From: Agaribacter marinus
GTDB lineage: Bacteria > Pseudomonadota > Gammaproteobacteria > Enterobacterales > Alteromonadaceae
Length of the DNA stretch: 64,000 nt
Assembly: GCF_030160655.1 (NCBI RefSeq)
Contig: NZ_BSOT01000006.1
Coordinates: forward strand, 806,001-870,000
Direction of reading: 5' to 3'
The notes beneath the pieces were generated by a model, which worked only from the letters and a program-made list of their open reading frames with translations, searched no databases and was not told the origin of the DNA. Position numbers and translations under genes: made by a program. Position 1 is the stretch's first letter. The number at the start of each line of letters is the position of its first letter. Below, piece after piece: positions 1 to 7,672 of this stretch.

Positions 1-574
1 ATTCTGCTGACACCCAGTTATCAGAATAATAAGTATCGGAAGATGAATTTATGCAATGTTCTTTTGTAAGCGCACCATTGATATAAATATCCGTACCTGG
101 TGTACAGACATTCCCCGTAGTACGAGTTGTTCCTTTTCTCCCTGCGGCTAAAAACTGCATTTCTATCGACAACGGCCAATTTTGGTTTTGCAAAATACTG
201 TCCGGCGATTGCGCATAAAACATAACGCCACTATTTAGTTTGGCGAAACTTGGTGCCCCAGTGTACATCTCCCCCCTAAATCGATATTCAAGTGTTAGAT
301 GAAAGTTTGTGAATGGTTTTTCGTAGTAGATATGAGAGAAGCGGTCATCAAATTCCCCCGTATAATTTGTATAATCTACTCGTAGCATGCCGTTATGGAC
401 AGTAAACGTGTTGTCTGGATCTTCTCCGAGTTTGTAGCGATGAGTTTTTACTATCCACCCAGACAGATCGTTTCCATTAAATATTGTTTCGAATTGATTT
501 TTGTTGCTGTGAGGATGATTCGCGCATGCCGAAAGCATAATGATTGCGCTAAGTAAGGGGATAATTTTCAACAT
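1..574 (-). CDS. DUF1080 (3-keto-disaccharide hydrolase-like) lipoprotein, partial
   Basis: The gene runs off the left edge; its ATG is at 572-574 on the minus strand and about 191 codons are visible, translated by hand. The N-terminus is a short signal peptide ending in a lipobox, LSAC, with the lipidated Cys at residue 17. Residues 31-40 read IFNGNDLSGW, the opening signature of the DUF1080 family, whose jelly-roll domain is linked to cleavage of 3-keto-glucosides and found in many marine and soil bacteria. Glycine- and aromatic-rich strands follow, and the frame is open to the edge. It is divergent from the receiver gene at 672, with about 97 bp between. A second, non-lipidated DUF1080 protein lies at 9296. 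The family call is firm; the substrate is unknown. Confidence 0.8.
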   Translation of the reverse strand, partial: MLKIIPLLSAIIMLSACANHPHSNKNQFETIFNGNDLSGWIVKTHRYKLGEDPDNTFTVHNGMLRVDYTNYTGEFDDRFSHIYYEKPFTNFHLTLEYRFRGEMYTGAPSFAKLNSGVMFYAQSPDSILQNQNWPLSIEMQFLAAGRKGTTRTTGNVCTPGTDIYINGALTKEHCINSSSDTYYSDNWVSAE

Positions 575-671
575 TTTATTTATAGTTTTATATTTGAATT
601 AGCAAATCCTACAGTAAAGTATCTAATGGGTCTATGTACAACAATAGGAATTCAAACTTGAAAAAACGCTG

Positions 672-1127
672 ATGGTGCCGTTAACCTCTTTACATAATGT
701 GTTTTCAACAAGAAAATTAGGCGTGAAAGATCCGGCAGAAAAATTAAAGCGAATAAACATTCTCGTTGTCGACGATATGGAGTCGATGATTGGATTAGTT
801 ACTAGTTGCTTAAGATCAATTGGCGCAGAAAAGATAAATACCGCGTATAACGGCGCAAGTGCTTGGTCAGCATTGAATAAAAAAAGTTACGATTTGATAA
901 TTTGCGATTGGGATATGCCCAAAATGACGGGGTTTGGCTTATTAAAACTCGTACGTGAATCTGAAACGCATAAACATATCCCGTTTTTATTACTTACCGC
1001 TGCAAGAGAAAAAAACCTTGTTGTTGATGCTCTTGAAGCTGGAGTAAGTGATTACTTAGCCAAACCATTTCAACCGAAAGAATTGGCTTTTCGAGTGATT
1101 AAGTTACTCCGAAAAATACCTGTATAA
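672..1127 (+). CDS. Single-domain CheY-like response regulator
   Basis: A 151-residue protein made almost only of a receiver domain (about residues 27-148) after a 26-residue N-terminal extension. Acidic pocket residues are D34 and D35; D79 in CDWDMPKM is the expected phosphoacceptor; T109 in LLLTAA and K131 in LAKPF complete the site. There is no output domain, so it probably signals by protein-protein contact, as CheY does. No chemotaxis genes or kinase are adjacent, so it is an orphan and its partner is unknown. The Shine-Dalgarno before ATG 672 is weak; an in-frame GTG near 723 would remove the extension and is a possible alternative start. The downstream gap holds nothing I recognise. 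Confidence 0.85.
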   Translation: MVPLTSLHNVFSTRKLGVKDPAEKLKRINILVVDDMESMIGLVTSCLRSIGAEKINTAYNGASAWSALNKKSYDLIICDWDMPKMTGFGLLKLVRESETHKHIPFLLLTAAREKNLVVDALEAGVSDYLAKPFQPKELAFRVIKLLRKIPV

Positions 1128-1195
1128 TTGAATTAAGAAATCTCGACTCTCAATCAATATGTTATGCCTACTGCAATTTTACCGTTAGGTTGACC

Positions 1196-1477
1196 TCACG
1201 ACTTAACTGAAATTTCTGCACTCAACTCATTGGTAATTATTTCCACAATCAAAAAAAACAATCCCGCGGATAAAGAATTGCCCGATACTTTGTTTCTCAG
1301 ATTGCTCGAACTAAGCACAACGCCTCTCTTTTCAAGCAGTGCAACAATTTCATCATAGGTTACTTCGTGTTCCACCATTAATTTTTTAATATGCAAAGTT
1401 GCGCCTTTTGCATAGGGCAAAATTGACTTCTTGTTATTCACGCTTATATTAACTTGGGTGTGATTGTTTGTTTGCAT
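1196..1477 (-). CDS. Small DUF6471-like protein
   Basis: A 93-residue protein with a good Shine-Dalgarno (GAGG, 5 nt before ATG). Residues about 28-85 match my memory of the DUF6471 pattern: a helix with IKKLM, then VTYDEIVALLEKRGV, then NLRNKVSGNSLSAGLFF. These domains resemble helix-turn-helix folds and often occur as short stand-alone proteins, but I know of no proven function. The gene is divergent from the yjf-type operon, and the shared intergenic region (1478-1690) holds several TGCAA half-sites, so it could regulate itself and that operon. That is inference from position only. The first 25 residues are polar and Asn-rich and look disordered. Confidence 0.6.
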   Translation of the reverse strand: MQTNNHTQVNISVNNKKSILPYAKGATLHIKKLMVEHEVTYDEIVALLEKRGVVLSSSNLRNKVSGNSLSAGLFFLIVEIITNELSAEISVKS

Positions 1478-1519
1478 GCTTGCCTCATAGATAAAGCTCT
1501 TAAGTAGTATATCTATTGA

Positions 1520-1620
1520 TGCAACTTATTCAATACATAAGCTATTAATATCACGCATTTGCAATTTATTTTAATTATTTGCAACGTATGTGTTGCAAAA
1601 TTATCTAAACTCACTATTAT
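1520..1620 (+). promoter_or_regulatory. Candidate promoter and operator array of the yjf-type operon
   Basis: TGCAAC occurs at 1520-1525 and 1580-1585, and TGCAA at 1560-1564, so these starts are 40 and 20 bp apart and would lie on one face of the helix. The last copy is part of a perfect inverted repeat: TTTGCAAC (1578-1585), 6-nt spacer, GTTGCAAA (1592-1599). The right arm supplies a possible -35 (TTGCAA, 1593-1598), with TATTAT at 1615-1620 as -10 after 16 nt. A protein bound to the palindrome would cover the -35, which suggests repression. I see no sigma-54 -24/-12 element, unlike classical psp promoters. The binding protein is unknown. Confidence 0.5.
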
Positions 1621-1690
1621 ATAGACTATCGAAAGCGAAAAGCTTGATCAAAAGTAGCAATAACGTAGTCGCTTTTACATGGAGATTAAA

Positions 1691-2080
1691 ATGACAATGA
1701 AGCGAGACCAAATACTTGCCCTTATGCAAGCGCAACTCAATTTCACAGCAGAGATTGAAGGGGATTGTATTAGTATTTCTAACGATGAAGGTTTGGATGC
1801 CTTTTTGGTAGTAGGAGAGCAGCAAATCGTCGCAGAAACCGTGTTGTTTCCATTAGATGCGGTAAAAGATTGCTCTGCACTTGACCATGAGATATTACGA
1901 ACGCATCGGTTAGTGCCGCTGTCAACTGTGGCTGTGTCGTCAATTGGGGGTGAAGAATATTACGTCGCATTCGGTGCATTGTCAGTCGATAGTAAAGATG
2001 AAGTTATTGTTGAAGAAGTAGAAGCTCTGTTTGCAAACGTACCAGAGTTTTTAGAATTGTATTCTGAATATTTGAAATAG
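1691..2080 (+). CDS. yjfI: YjfI-like DUF2170 protein
   Basis: First gene of a yjfIJKLMC-type operon. The start is set at ATG 1691 because GGAG (1681-1684) lies 6 nt upstream; an in-frame ATG at 1679 overlaps that ribosome site and is less likely. The product has 129 residues, close to E. coli YjfI (133). It is acidic and soluble with no signal peptide or membrane segment, and has the DUF2170 pattern of a short alpha-beta domain (LDAFLVVGEQQIVAETVLFP, then LDHEILRTHRLVPLS). The family has no established biochemical role and nearly always travels with a PspA-like gene, as here (12 bp gap to the next gene). I infer a partner or regulator of the PspA-like protein. Confidence 0.85.
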   Translation: MTMKRDQILALMQAQLNFTAEIEGDCISISNDEGLDAFLVVGEQQIVAETVLFPLDAVKDCSALDHEILRTHRLVPLSTVAVSSIGGEEYYVAFGALSVDSKDEVIVEEVEALFANVPEFLELYSEYLK

Positions 2081-2092
2081 TAGGAGTCATAT

Positions 2093-2773
2093 ATGAGTTT
2101 AGGTAGACTTTGGTCAGCGTTAAAAGGCCACACAAACAAAGCATTGGAAGATGCTGCAGATTCACAAGCTATTACAATTTTAGACCAGCAAATCCGTGAA
2201 GCTAAAAAAGAAATACAGCAATGTGGGCAAAGCTTACATTCTATCGCTGCAAAGCGTAAGTTAAGCCAAAACAAAGTGGCATCTTTGCAAGCCGATATAG
2301 ATAAGTATAGCCAAAGTGCGGCTGAGCATGCCGAAACTAACAGAGAGTTAGCATTGGAGTGTGCACAGCGCGTCGGTGAGTTAGAGCAACTCAAAGCAAG
2401 TGAGCAAAATATCACTGACAGTTATGTTAAGAACGAGAATACACTTAAGTCGAATTTGGCAACTGCTAAAAATAATTTACGTATGTTAGAACAGCAGGTT
2501 GACCAAGTAAAAGCAACTGAATCTGTCCAAAAAGCGCAGGTTGCAGCATCTACGCATTTTAGTGGTGGTAATAGCAAGGTGAAAACAGCATTAGATAGCC
2601 TTGAACGCATAAAACAAAAACAAGCGGAAAAAGACGCTGCGTTGGATGCTGCATCTGAGTTAGCTGAGCTTGAAACTGGCTCTGATTTAGATGCTAAAAT
2701 TCGTCAGGCCGGTGGCGGAGCCAATAACTCTAGCGAAGACATGCTTGCGAAAATTTTGGCTGGCAAAAAGTAA
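2093..2773 (+). CDS. yjfJ: PspA/IM30 (ESCRT-III-like) family protein YjfJ
   Basis: A 226-residue, mostly helical protein. Residues about 20-190 are long Ala/Gln/Lys/Glu-rich coiled coil typical of PspA/Vipp1, bacterial ESCRT-III relatives that polymerise on membranes and protect them under stress. The N-terminus (MSLGRLWSALKGHTNKALEDA) is the expected amphipathic helix. The C-terminus is Gly- and Asn-rich (GGGANNSSEDMLAKILAGKK) and ends in a short helix. Length is close to E. coli YjfJ (232). A GGAG sits at 2083-2086. No pspF, pspB or pspC is nearby; the partners are the DUF2170, DUF2491, DUF350, DUF1190 and ATP-grasp genes of the operon. A hairpin follows the stop codon. Confidence 0.9.
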   Translation: MSLGRLWSALKGHTNKALEDAADSQAITILDQQIREAKKEIQQCGQSLHSIAAKRKLSQNKVASLQADIDKYSQSAAEHAETNRELALECAQRVGELEQLKASEQNITDSYVKNENTLKSNLATAKNNLRMLEQQVDQVKATESVQKAQVAASTHFSGGNSKVKTALDSLERIKQKQAEKDAALDAASELAELETGSDLDAKIRQAGGGANNSSEDMLAKILAGKK

Positions 2774-2789
2774 ACGTAGATTATCTATT

Positions 2790-2815
2790 AAAAGCGCTCG
2801 AAAATGGGCGCTTTT
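2790..2815 (+). terminator. Hairpin between yjfJ and yjfK
   Basis: AAAAGCGC (2790-2797) pairs with GCGCTTTT (2808-2815) around a 10-nt loop, 16 bp after the yjfJ stop. The run of T in the right arm makes it look like an intrinsic terminator. As the operon continues in the same direction 100 bp later, it may be an attenuator that lowers expression of yjfK onward relative to yjfIJ. Confidence 0.6.
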
Positions 2816-2917
2816 GTATGTTTAGGCATTGTATGTTTAGACGTAGAGTGTGTTACATTGACTAGCATAAATTAAAAATTGTCGATATACGCAAGTCACT
2901 CACATATGGAGTCGTGA

Positions 2918-3562
2918 ATGTTTAATTTGTTTAAAAAAAAGCAGGTTGATAAACCGTCTATTCAAAAACCTGAGGTAATGGGCCTATGCATTGGTTCTAG
3001 CTTCGATATCGATAAACTTTCATTCCAACTTATCCTTGATCAACTGGTCATAAAAGATGTCGCCGATACTCAACTTATTCAGGCCGCAGGTAAAGTAGAT
3101 TTGGGGTCTAGTATACTTCTGCGTTTTTACACGGACGATGAAGCTTGGTTACAAGTGGTGTGTGAAGGTGGCGTTGCTGAAGAGAATGTCGTCGACGTGA
3201 CGCTATTCCATTATTTTGATACTTTGCATGTGAATACCAGCGAATGGAATACACTACTAAATCAAAAAATAGGTGTACCAGTCTACGTGTTTGAGGGCCA
3301 TGAATATCAGCGTGTCTGGACAAGCACTACCGAATATCATCCACCAGTAGCTATGCAAGAAGAAACCTTTGATGAGACGAACGAAATATCAAAAACTGAC
3401 CAGTTTGTGATGTTGTTTGAGCGAGAACTAGGTGATGGTTCTTTTGAGCAGTTATACTTGTCTGGTGAGGAAACTCTAAATGACAGTAATCAACTAGAGC
3501 ACTGTTTAGTGATTAGCACAGGGATCAAACTGTCGCCGACACAAATTAGAGTCAATGGTTAG
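2918..3562 (+). CDS. yjfK: YjfK-like DUF2491 protein
   Basis: A 214-residue soluble protein matching the DUF2491 family (E. coli YjfK has 219). It begins with a basic patch, FNLFKKKQ, then a beta-rich body containing FDIDKLSFQLILDQLV, ILLRFYTDDEAWLQVVCEGG and the family-like segment YQRVWTSTTEYHPP (about residues 128-141). There is no signal peptide or clear membrane helix, so it should be cytosolic or membrane-peripheral. No function is established. It lies 144 bp after yjfJ, separated by a terminator-like hairpin, and 81 bp before yjfL. Family assignment rests on sequence pattern and operon position together. Confidence 0.85.
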   Translation: MFNLFKKKQVDKPSIQKPEVMGLCIGSSFDIDKLSFQLILDQLVIKDVADTQLIQAAGKVDLGSSILLRFYTDDEAWLQVVCEGGVAEENVVDVTLFHYFDTLHVNTSEWNTLLNQKIGVPVYVFEGHEYQRVWTSTTEYHPPVAMQEETFDETNEISKTDQFVMLFERELGDGSFEQLYLSGEETLNDSNQLEHCLVISTGIKLSPTQIRVNG

Positions 3563-3643
3563 GTATTGTAGTGAATGTTTAACAGCAAACCTCGAACAAA
3601 AACATAACGTTTAAATTAACAATAAAACTGAAAGAGAAAGCTC

Positions 3644-4057
3644 ATGGAAAATTACGATTTAGTCACAGGTATAATGCACTTCGCGCTATATTTCGGCATT
3701 GCGATTTTATTTTTAGTGATATTTAAAGGTGTGTATGGACTGGCTACTCCGCATGCCGAATGGAAACTAATTAAAGAAGAAAAAAATACTGCCGCGGCGA
3801 TCGGGTTTGGTGGTGCAATTATCGGTTTTGCTACTGCGCTTGCTGGCGCCGTAAGCAACTCAGGTGATTTAATCGACTTTGCTATTTGGGGTGTCATTGC
3901 CTTGATTGCACAGCTTATTGCTTATTCGATTGTACGTTTTGTTTTCATGCCAAAAATCACCGAACGCATTGAGAACAATGAAGTGAGTGCCGGGATTGTA
4001 TTAGGTGCTACGGGCGTCGCTGTAGGGCTGATAAACGCCGCTTGCATGACTTACTAA
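3644..4057 (+). CDS. yjfL: DUF350 inner-membrane protein YjfL
   Basis: A 137-residue membrane protein with four predicted helices (about 12-33, 50-72, 80-102 and 113-134). It has the internal two-fold repeat typical of DUF350: NTAAAIGFGGAIIGFATALAG in the first half and NEVSAGIVLGATGVAVGLINAA in the second. Length matches E. coli YjfL (132). DUF350 proteins are known from gene neighbourhoods with PspA-like and ATP-grasp amidoligase genes; no transport or enzyme activity is proven. A GAGAAAG purine run lies upstream of the ATG. It is followed after 12 bp by the lipoprotein gene, so translation is probably coupled. Confidence 0.9.
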   Translation: MENYDLVTGIMHFALYFGIAILFLVIFKGVYGLATPHAEWKLIKEEKNTAAAIGFGGAIIGFATALAGAVSNSGDLIDFAIWGVIALIAQLIAYSIVRFVFMPKITERIENNEVSAGIVLGATGVAVGLINAACMTY

Positions 4058-4069
4058 AGGAGCATGATC

Positions 4070-4687
4070 ATGAAAAGAACATCGTTTCTTGATCTCAGTT
4101 TGATGAGAAAACACTCTCGTGCTTTCGCGCTGGCACCTCTATCCTTAGCAGTAATTTCTGGCTGTTCGTCAGGTTCTCAAGATGAGCAAGTAAAGTTTGT
4201 TACTTCTGTCTCAGAGTGCACAACAACAACGTCATTAACAGAATCTGAATGCCAGGCGGCATATGAGCAAGCAGTACTTGATGCGGAGGCTACTGCGCCA
4301 CGCTATCAGTATGAAAGAGATTGTCTTACTGAATTTGGGAACTGCGAACGTCAAGGCAGTTTTTTCGTTCCATTTATGACCGGTTATATTGTTTCCGAAA
4401 TCATTGATGAAGTTGGAGATGCCTTCGAACGCAAGCATCGTTATAAGCATTCTTATCCTGCATATTTATATTCTGGTAGCGGAAGCTACCGAAACAAAAT
4501 CATGACCAGTGACGGCCATGTAATTGGTTCTCCGGGACAACGTTCTTATCGTGTATCACGAGACGCCTTGAAGCCTAAGCCAAAAGTAACTCGTACTATC
4601 TCTCGTGGTGGTTTTGGAGCTACTGCATCCGCCAAAAGTAACTGGGGTAGCAGTAAATCTTCGAGCAAAGGCGGTTGGGGAGGCTAA
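4070..4687 (+). CDS. yjfM: DUF1190 lipoprotein (YjfM/YgiB family)
   Basis: The start is set at ATG 4070 because AAGGAG (4057-4062) lies 7 nt upstream; the ATG at 4064 is only 1 nt from that site. The 205-residue product has an unusual signal peptide: MKRTSFLDLSLMRKHSRA, then a hydrophobic run ending in a lipobox, ISGC (Cys32). The DUF1190 family, including E. coli YgiB and YjfM, shares this form. The mature part has several Cys (CTTTTSLTESECQAAYEQA, then YERDCLTEFGNCE) and an RNKIMTSDGHVIGSPGQRSYRV motif. It ends in a low-complexity Ser/Gly/Lys/Trp tail (WGSSKSSSKGGWGG). Its TAA abuts the ATG of the ligase gene, as in ygiB-ygiC. It is probably outer-membrane or periplasm anchored. Confidence 0.9.
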   Translation: MKRTSFLDLSLMRKHSRAFALAPLSLAVISGCSSGSQDEQVKFVTSVSECTTTTSLTESECQAAYEQAVLDAEATAPRYQYERDCLTEFGNCERQGSFFVPFMTGYIVSEIIDEVGDAFERKHRYKHSYPAYLYSGSGSYRNKIMTSDGHVIGSPGQRSYRVSRDALKPKPKVTRTISRGGFGATASAKSNWGSSKSSSKGGWGG

Positions 4688-5875
4688 ATGCTTCGTATCC
4701 CCTGTGAAGAACGTCCTAATTGGGAGGCAACCGCAGATGAATTTGGTTTCAAGTTTCATACCCTATATGGAGAAAAATACTGGGATGAATCTGCTTATTA
4801 CCAGTTTACCCTTGAGCAAATAGAACAAGGGATTGAAGCGCCGACCGAAGAGATTCATCAAATGTGTTTGGCGGTAGTCGATGCGGTTATTCAAGATGAC
4901 GATTTACTTGAAAGGTTTGCTATCCCAGCATCTCAATGGGCGTTTATTCGTAAAAGTTGGCAAAATGGCGACCCTTCATTATATTCGCGCTTAGACTTTG
5001 CATACGACGGCAAAGGTGTTGCGAAACTCTATGAAAACAATGCAGACACGCCGACGTCTATTTATGAAACAGGCTTTTGGCAATGGGTATGGTTAGAAAA
5101 TAAAGTTGATAGCAAGGCATTAAATCGTACCGCGGACCAATTCAACTCTGTGCAGGAAAAGCTGGTAAATCGCTTTAAAGAGTTACATGCGCTTAATCCC
5201 GAACGCACGTTGCATTTTGCTTGTTGTAAAGATACTGAAGAAGACAGAGGCACCGTTCAATACCTGGAAGATTGCGCTATTGCTGCCGGGATAGAAACCA
5301 AATTCGTGTATATTGAGGATATTGGCATTGACCAAGATAATCAGTTTACAGATATAGACAACCTTGTTATCCAATGGATGTTTAAGTTGTATCCTTGGGA
5401 GTTTATGTTTGAAGATGAATATGGAGAGATACTTGGTAAGCAAAATATTCGTTGGATAGAGCCACCTTGGAAAGCAATTTTATCTAATAAAGCGCTACTG
5501 CCAATGTTGTGGAAGTTATTTCCCAATCATCCAAATTTACTGCCCGCATTTTTTGAAGATGAATTACATCTGGTGCCTGCTGACATGACCTTAGTGAAGA
5601 AACCTATATTTTCACGAGAAGGAGCAAATATCTCGTTCACAAATCATCTAGGTGAGCCGATTGATGGGGACGAGAGTTTGCTCGATTCAGATGGACCCTA
5701 TGGCTCAGAGGGTTATATTTATCAGCAAATGCACGTATTACCTGTATTTCAGAACAATCATACGCTAATAGGGAGTTGGCTGATTGATGATCAAGCTGCG
5801 GGCATTTCTATAAGAGAAGATAGCCAAGCGATAACGCAAGACATGAGTCGGTATTTACCCCACATTATTCTTTAG
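4688..5875 (+). CDS. yjfC: Glutathionylspermidine synthase-like ATP-grasp ligase YjfC
   Basis: A 395-residue cytosolic protein of the glutathionylspermidine synthase C-terminal family (E. coli YjfC 387, YgiC 386). It has the pre-ATP-grasp N-terminal part (CEERPNWEATADEFGFKFHT, then QWAFIRKSW, then SRLDFAYDG, LYENNADTPTSIYE) and an ATP-grasp C-terminal part (VKKPIFSREGANISF near residue 300). It lacks the N-terminal amidase domain of true GspSA. The family is predicted to form an amide bond between a carboxylate and an amine; the substrate is unknown and YgiC/YjfC are reported not to make glutathionylspermidine. The ATG follows the DUF1190 stop directly, so translation must be coupled. It is the last gene of the operon and converges with the lipase gene 14 bp away. 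Confidence 0.9.
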   Translation: MLRIPCEERPNWEATADEFGFKFHTLYGEKYWDESAYYQFTLEQIEQGIEAPTEEIHQMCLAVVDAVIQDDDLLERFAIPASQWAFIRKSWQNGDPSLYSRLDFAYDGKGVAKLYENNADTPTSIYETGFWQWVWLENKVDSKALNRTADQFNSVQEKLVNRFKELHALNPERTLHFACCKDTEEDRGTVQYLEDCAIAAGIETKFVYIEDIGIDQDNQFTDIDNLVIQWMFKLYPWEFMFEDEYGEILGKQNIRWIEPPWKAILSNKALLPMLWKLFPNHPNLLPAFFEDELHLVPADMTLVKKPIFSREGANISFTNHLGEPIDGDESLLDSDGPYGSEGYIYQQMHVLPVFQNNHTLIGSWLIDDQAAGISIREDSQAITQDMSRYLPHIIL

Positions 5876-5889
5876 TTTATTACTAACTC

Positions 5890-7146
5890 CTATAACGCTC
5901 CCATAATTACCATAGGTAATTCTACTGGCATACTTGCTATGTTAGGGCTTGCTAGGGTTGCAATAAGCGCCATTGATGCCTTATTTGAAACAAGTCTAAA
6001 CAATTGCTCTAACAAATATCGAATAAATGTCTCCGTCATTTGTACTGTGCTGACCGCAGCTTTTCCAATAAACCTGAGTACGCCTTTTAATAAGCTTGCT
6101 AGCGATTTTTTGAAGTTGACTGCAAGCGTCGCTGCTCTGTGCAATAGCCATGCTAGGAAGTCGAGTGTACTCAATATGGTGATTAGACTAGCAGCCACAA
6201 TAACCTGAGCTGAGCGAATAAGTCTTTTTAAAATATACATGATTATTTTTTGTGTACTCGCACCCAAGTGCTTACCCGTCTCAAGTGCTGCTTCTAATAC
6301 ACTTACGTTTTGATAAGAGAGCGGATCTGGAATACGTTGTACAGCACTCCATGAATCAAACTTTGCGGCACTTGGCATATATGAATCCGTCATCGAATGT
6401 GCACTAGGAGCAATAAGCACTTGGCGTTGAATGCAACAATCTCCATGGGTGTGCACAAATGGCCAACAGGGAACCATAGGTACGGGGTCGCCATCATTAT
6501 AAACTCTAAATGCTTTTACTCGTCTAGACTCGAGGGCTTGCTTAAAATCAGAACCATAACCAACGCGAGGGCTGCCAAAGGTGTAAAGGTTCACCGCATA
6601 ACCTTGACGCGCGAAATACTCCGCATTTAATGAGGCAAGTGCACCGCCAAGGCTGTGACCAACACAATGAACTGTATTAATACCAGTATTTTTAATGTCG
6701 TTAGAAAACGCTTTTAGATCGTCAAAGTAAGATTCAAAGGTGTCGATAAAACCTGAATGGCATTTAGTTCCTAAGGGCGATACTTTTGGGATTGTCCAGA
6801 GATCAGTGAGCACGTCAGACATGGTTGCCGTGCCTCTTGTCGAGACGATTGCTTCATTACGCCTGTTGCCCTCTCCAAGCGCAAAGAAGCCAAACCCAGA
6901 TGTTTGTTTTGTTCCTTTATTTAGCGCCAATTTTTTGGTGAACAATACCGGTGCATTTACCTTGTCATAGCCACTTTGACCTTCAAATCGTTTTGAGGCA
7001 TCAAAACCACCTGCCTCATTTATTGTGCCTCTCAGGCCAGTCTGCTGGTTGCGGCCTTCTCTGTTTTCATCAAGTGAATCTACGATGTTCATATTGTATG
7101 CAGCATCTGCGATTTTTGCTGCATTGAGTGGGCTGAGTGTTGGCAT
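5890..7146 (-). CDS. Class 3 lipase (Lipase_3) with hydrophobic C-terminal tail
   Basis: A 418-residue protein. Residues about 1-260 form an alpha/beta-hydrolase domain of the fungal-type class 3 lipases. It has the oxyanion-loop STRGT near 102-106, the nucleophile elbow GHSLGG (S165), the acid in NDGDPVP (D220 by family pattern) and the base in SAHSM (H250). There is no signal peptide. The last 150 residues form repeated amphipathic to hydrophobic helices (MYILKRLIRSAQVIVAASL, FLAWLLHRAATLAV, and more), which could insert in membranes. This layout resembles antibacterial phospholipase effectors delivered by type VI secretion, but no secretion genes are visible. The DUF6795 gene lies upstream on the same strand (61 bp gap), probably as an operon. 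The enzyme class is firm; the effector idea is inference. Confidence 0.8.
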   Translation of the reverse strand: MPTLSPLNAAKIADAAYNMNIVDSLDENREGRNQQTGLRGTINEAGGFDASKRFEGQSGYDKVNAPVLFTKKLALNKGTKQTSGFGFFALGEGNRRNEAIVSTRGTATMSDVLTDLWTIPKVSPLGTKCHSGFIDTFESYFDDLKAFSNDIKNTGINTVHCVGHSLGGALASLNAEYFARQGYAVNLYTFGSPRVGYGSDFKQALESRRVKAFRVYNDGDPVPMVPCWPFVHTHGDCCIQRQVLIAPSAHSMTDSYMPSAAKFDSWSAVQRIPDPLSYQNVSVLEAALETGKHLGASTQKIIMYILKRLIRSAQVIVAASLITILSTLDFLAWLLHRAATLAVNFKKSLASLLKGVLRFIGKAAVSTVQMTETFIRYLLEQLFRLVSNKASMALIATLASPNIASMPVELPMVIMGAL

Positions 7147-7207
7147 TTTGAATTTACCGAAGTTAAATGTAGCAGTTAATATGGCTTGGAGATTTATTCA
7201 CGTCACA

Positions 7208-7672
7208 TTACTCCAGTCGACACAAGCCGAAATAATCAGACAACTGGGAGATGTCATGTGCTTTTTCTGTTTCACTTAATTCGCAACGCATTTTCAGTGG
7301 TAAGCCGTCATTCTCACTATTTAACTCATAATTACCCTTCTTAAAACGCCATGCGGTATATGATTTGCCTTGATAATTTATGGTCAGTTCTTGACCGATG
7401 GCCGGGTTATGCGGGAACATCGACCAAAAAAAAGATTGTTGAGTTTTTACAGGAAAAGAGAATTCACCCGATGGATCTGTCATTTTTTCCTCAGAAAAAA
7501 CCTCATCTTTCCATTTGTAATTATGAACGATGTTTGCGCCTTCAACAGGCTCACCGTTCAGTTCAACTACACCACTTACTGGAGAGAATAAGACTAGGGT
7601 AGAAGAGAAAGTGCTCATGGAATAAGTTATCCCCAATAAAATAATAAGTGCTTTTAACCAGTTAACAATCAT
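7208..7672 (-). CDS. DUF6795-like exported or membrane-anchored protein
   Basis: I place the start at ATG 7672 rather than the far upstream ATG at 7852, because residue 1 then begins a typical signal or anchor segment (MIVNWLKALIILLGITYSMS). The 154-residue product has a DUF6795-like domain: LFSPVSGVVELNGEPVEGANI, then TDPSGEFSFPV, an Ig/CarboxypepD_reg-like beta sandwich. The C-terminus has two Cys. It precedes the lipase gene in the same direction. A periplasmic partner encoded beside a toxic lipase would fit an immunity protein or accessory, but this is inference from position; the Shine-Dalgarno is poor. Confidence 0.65.
   Translation of the reverse strand: MIVNWLKALIILLGITYSMSTFSSTLVLFSPVSGVVELNGEPVEGANIVHNYKWKDEVFSEEKMTDPSGEFSFPVKTQQSFFWSMFPHNPAIGQELTINYQGKSYTAWRFKKGNYELNSENDGLPLKMRCELSETEKAHDISQLSDYFGLCRLE

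Noticed and set aside
1478-1690. Sigma-54 promoter as in classical psp operons
   Set aside because: No GG-N10-GC element of the right form is present. A sigma-70-like pair fits better.
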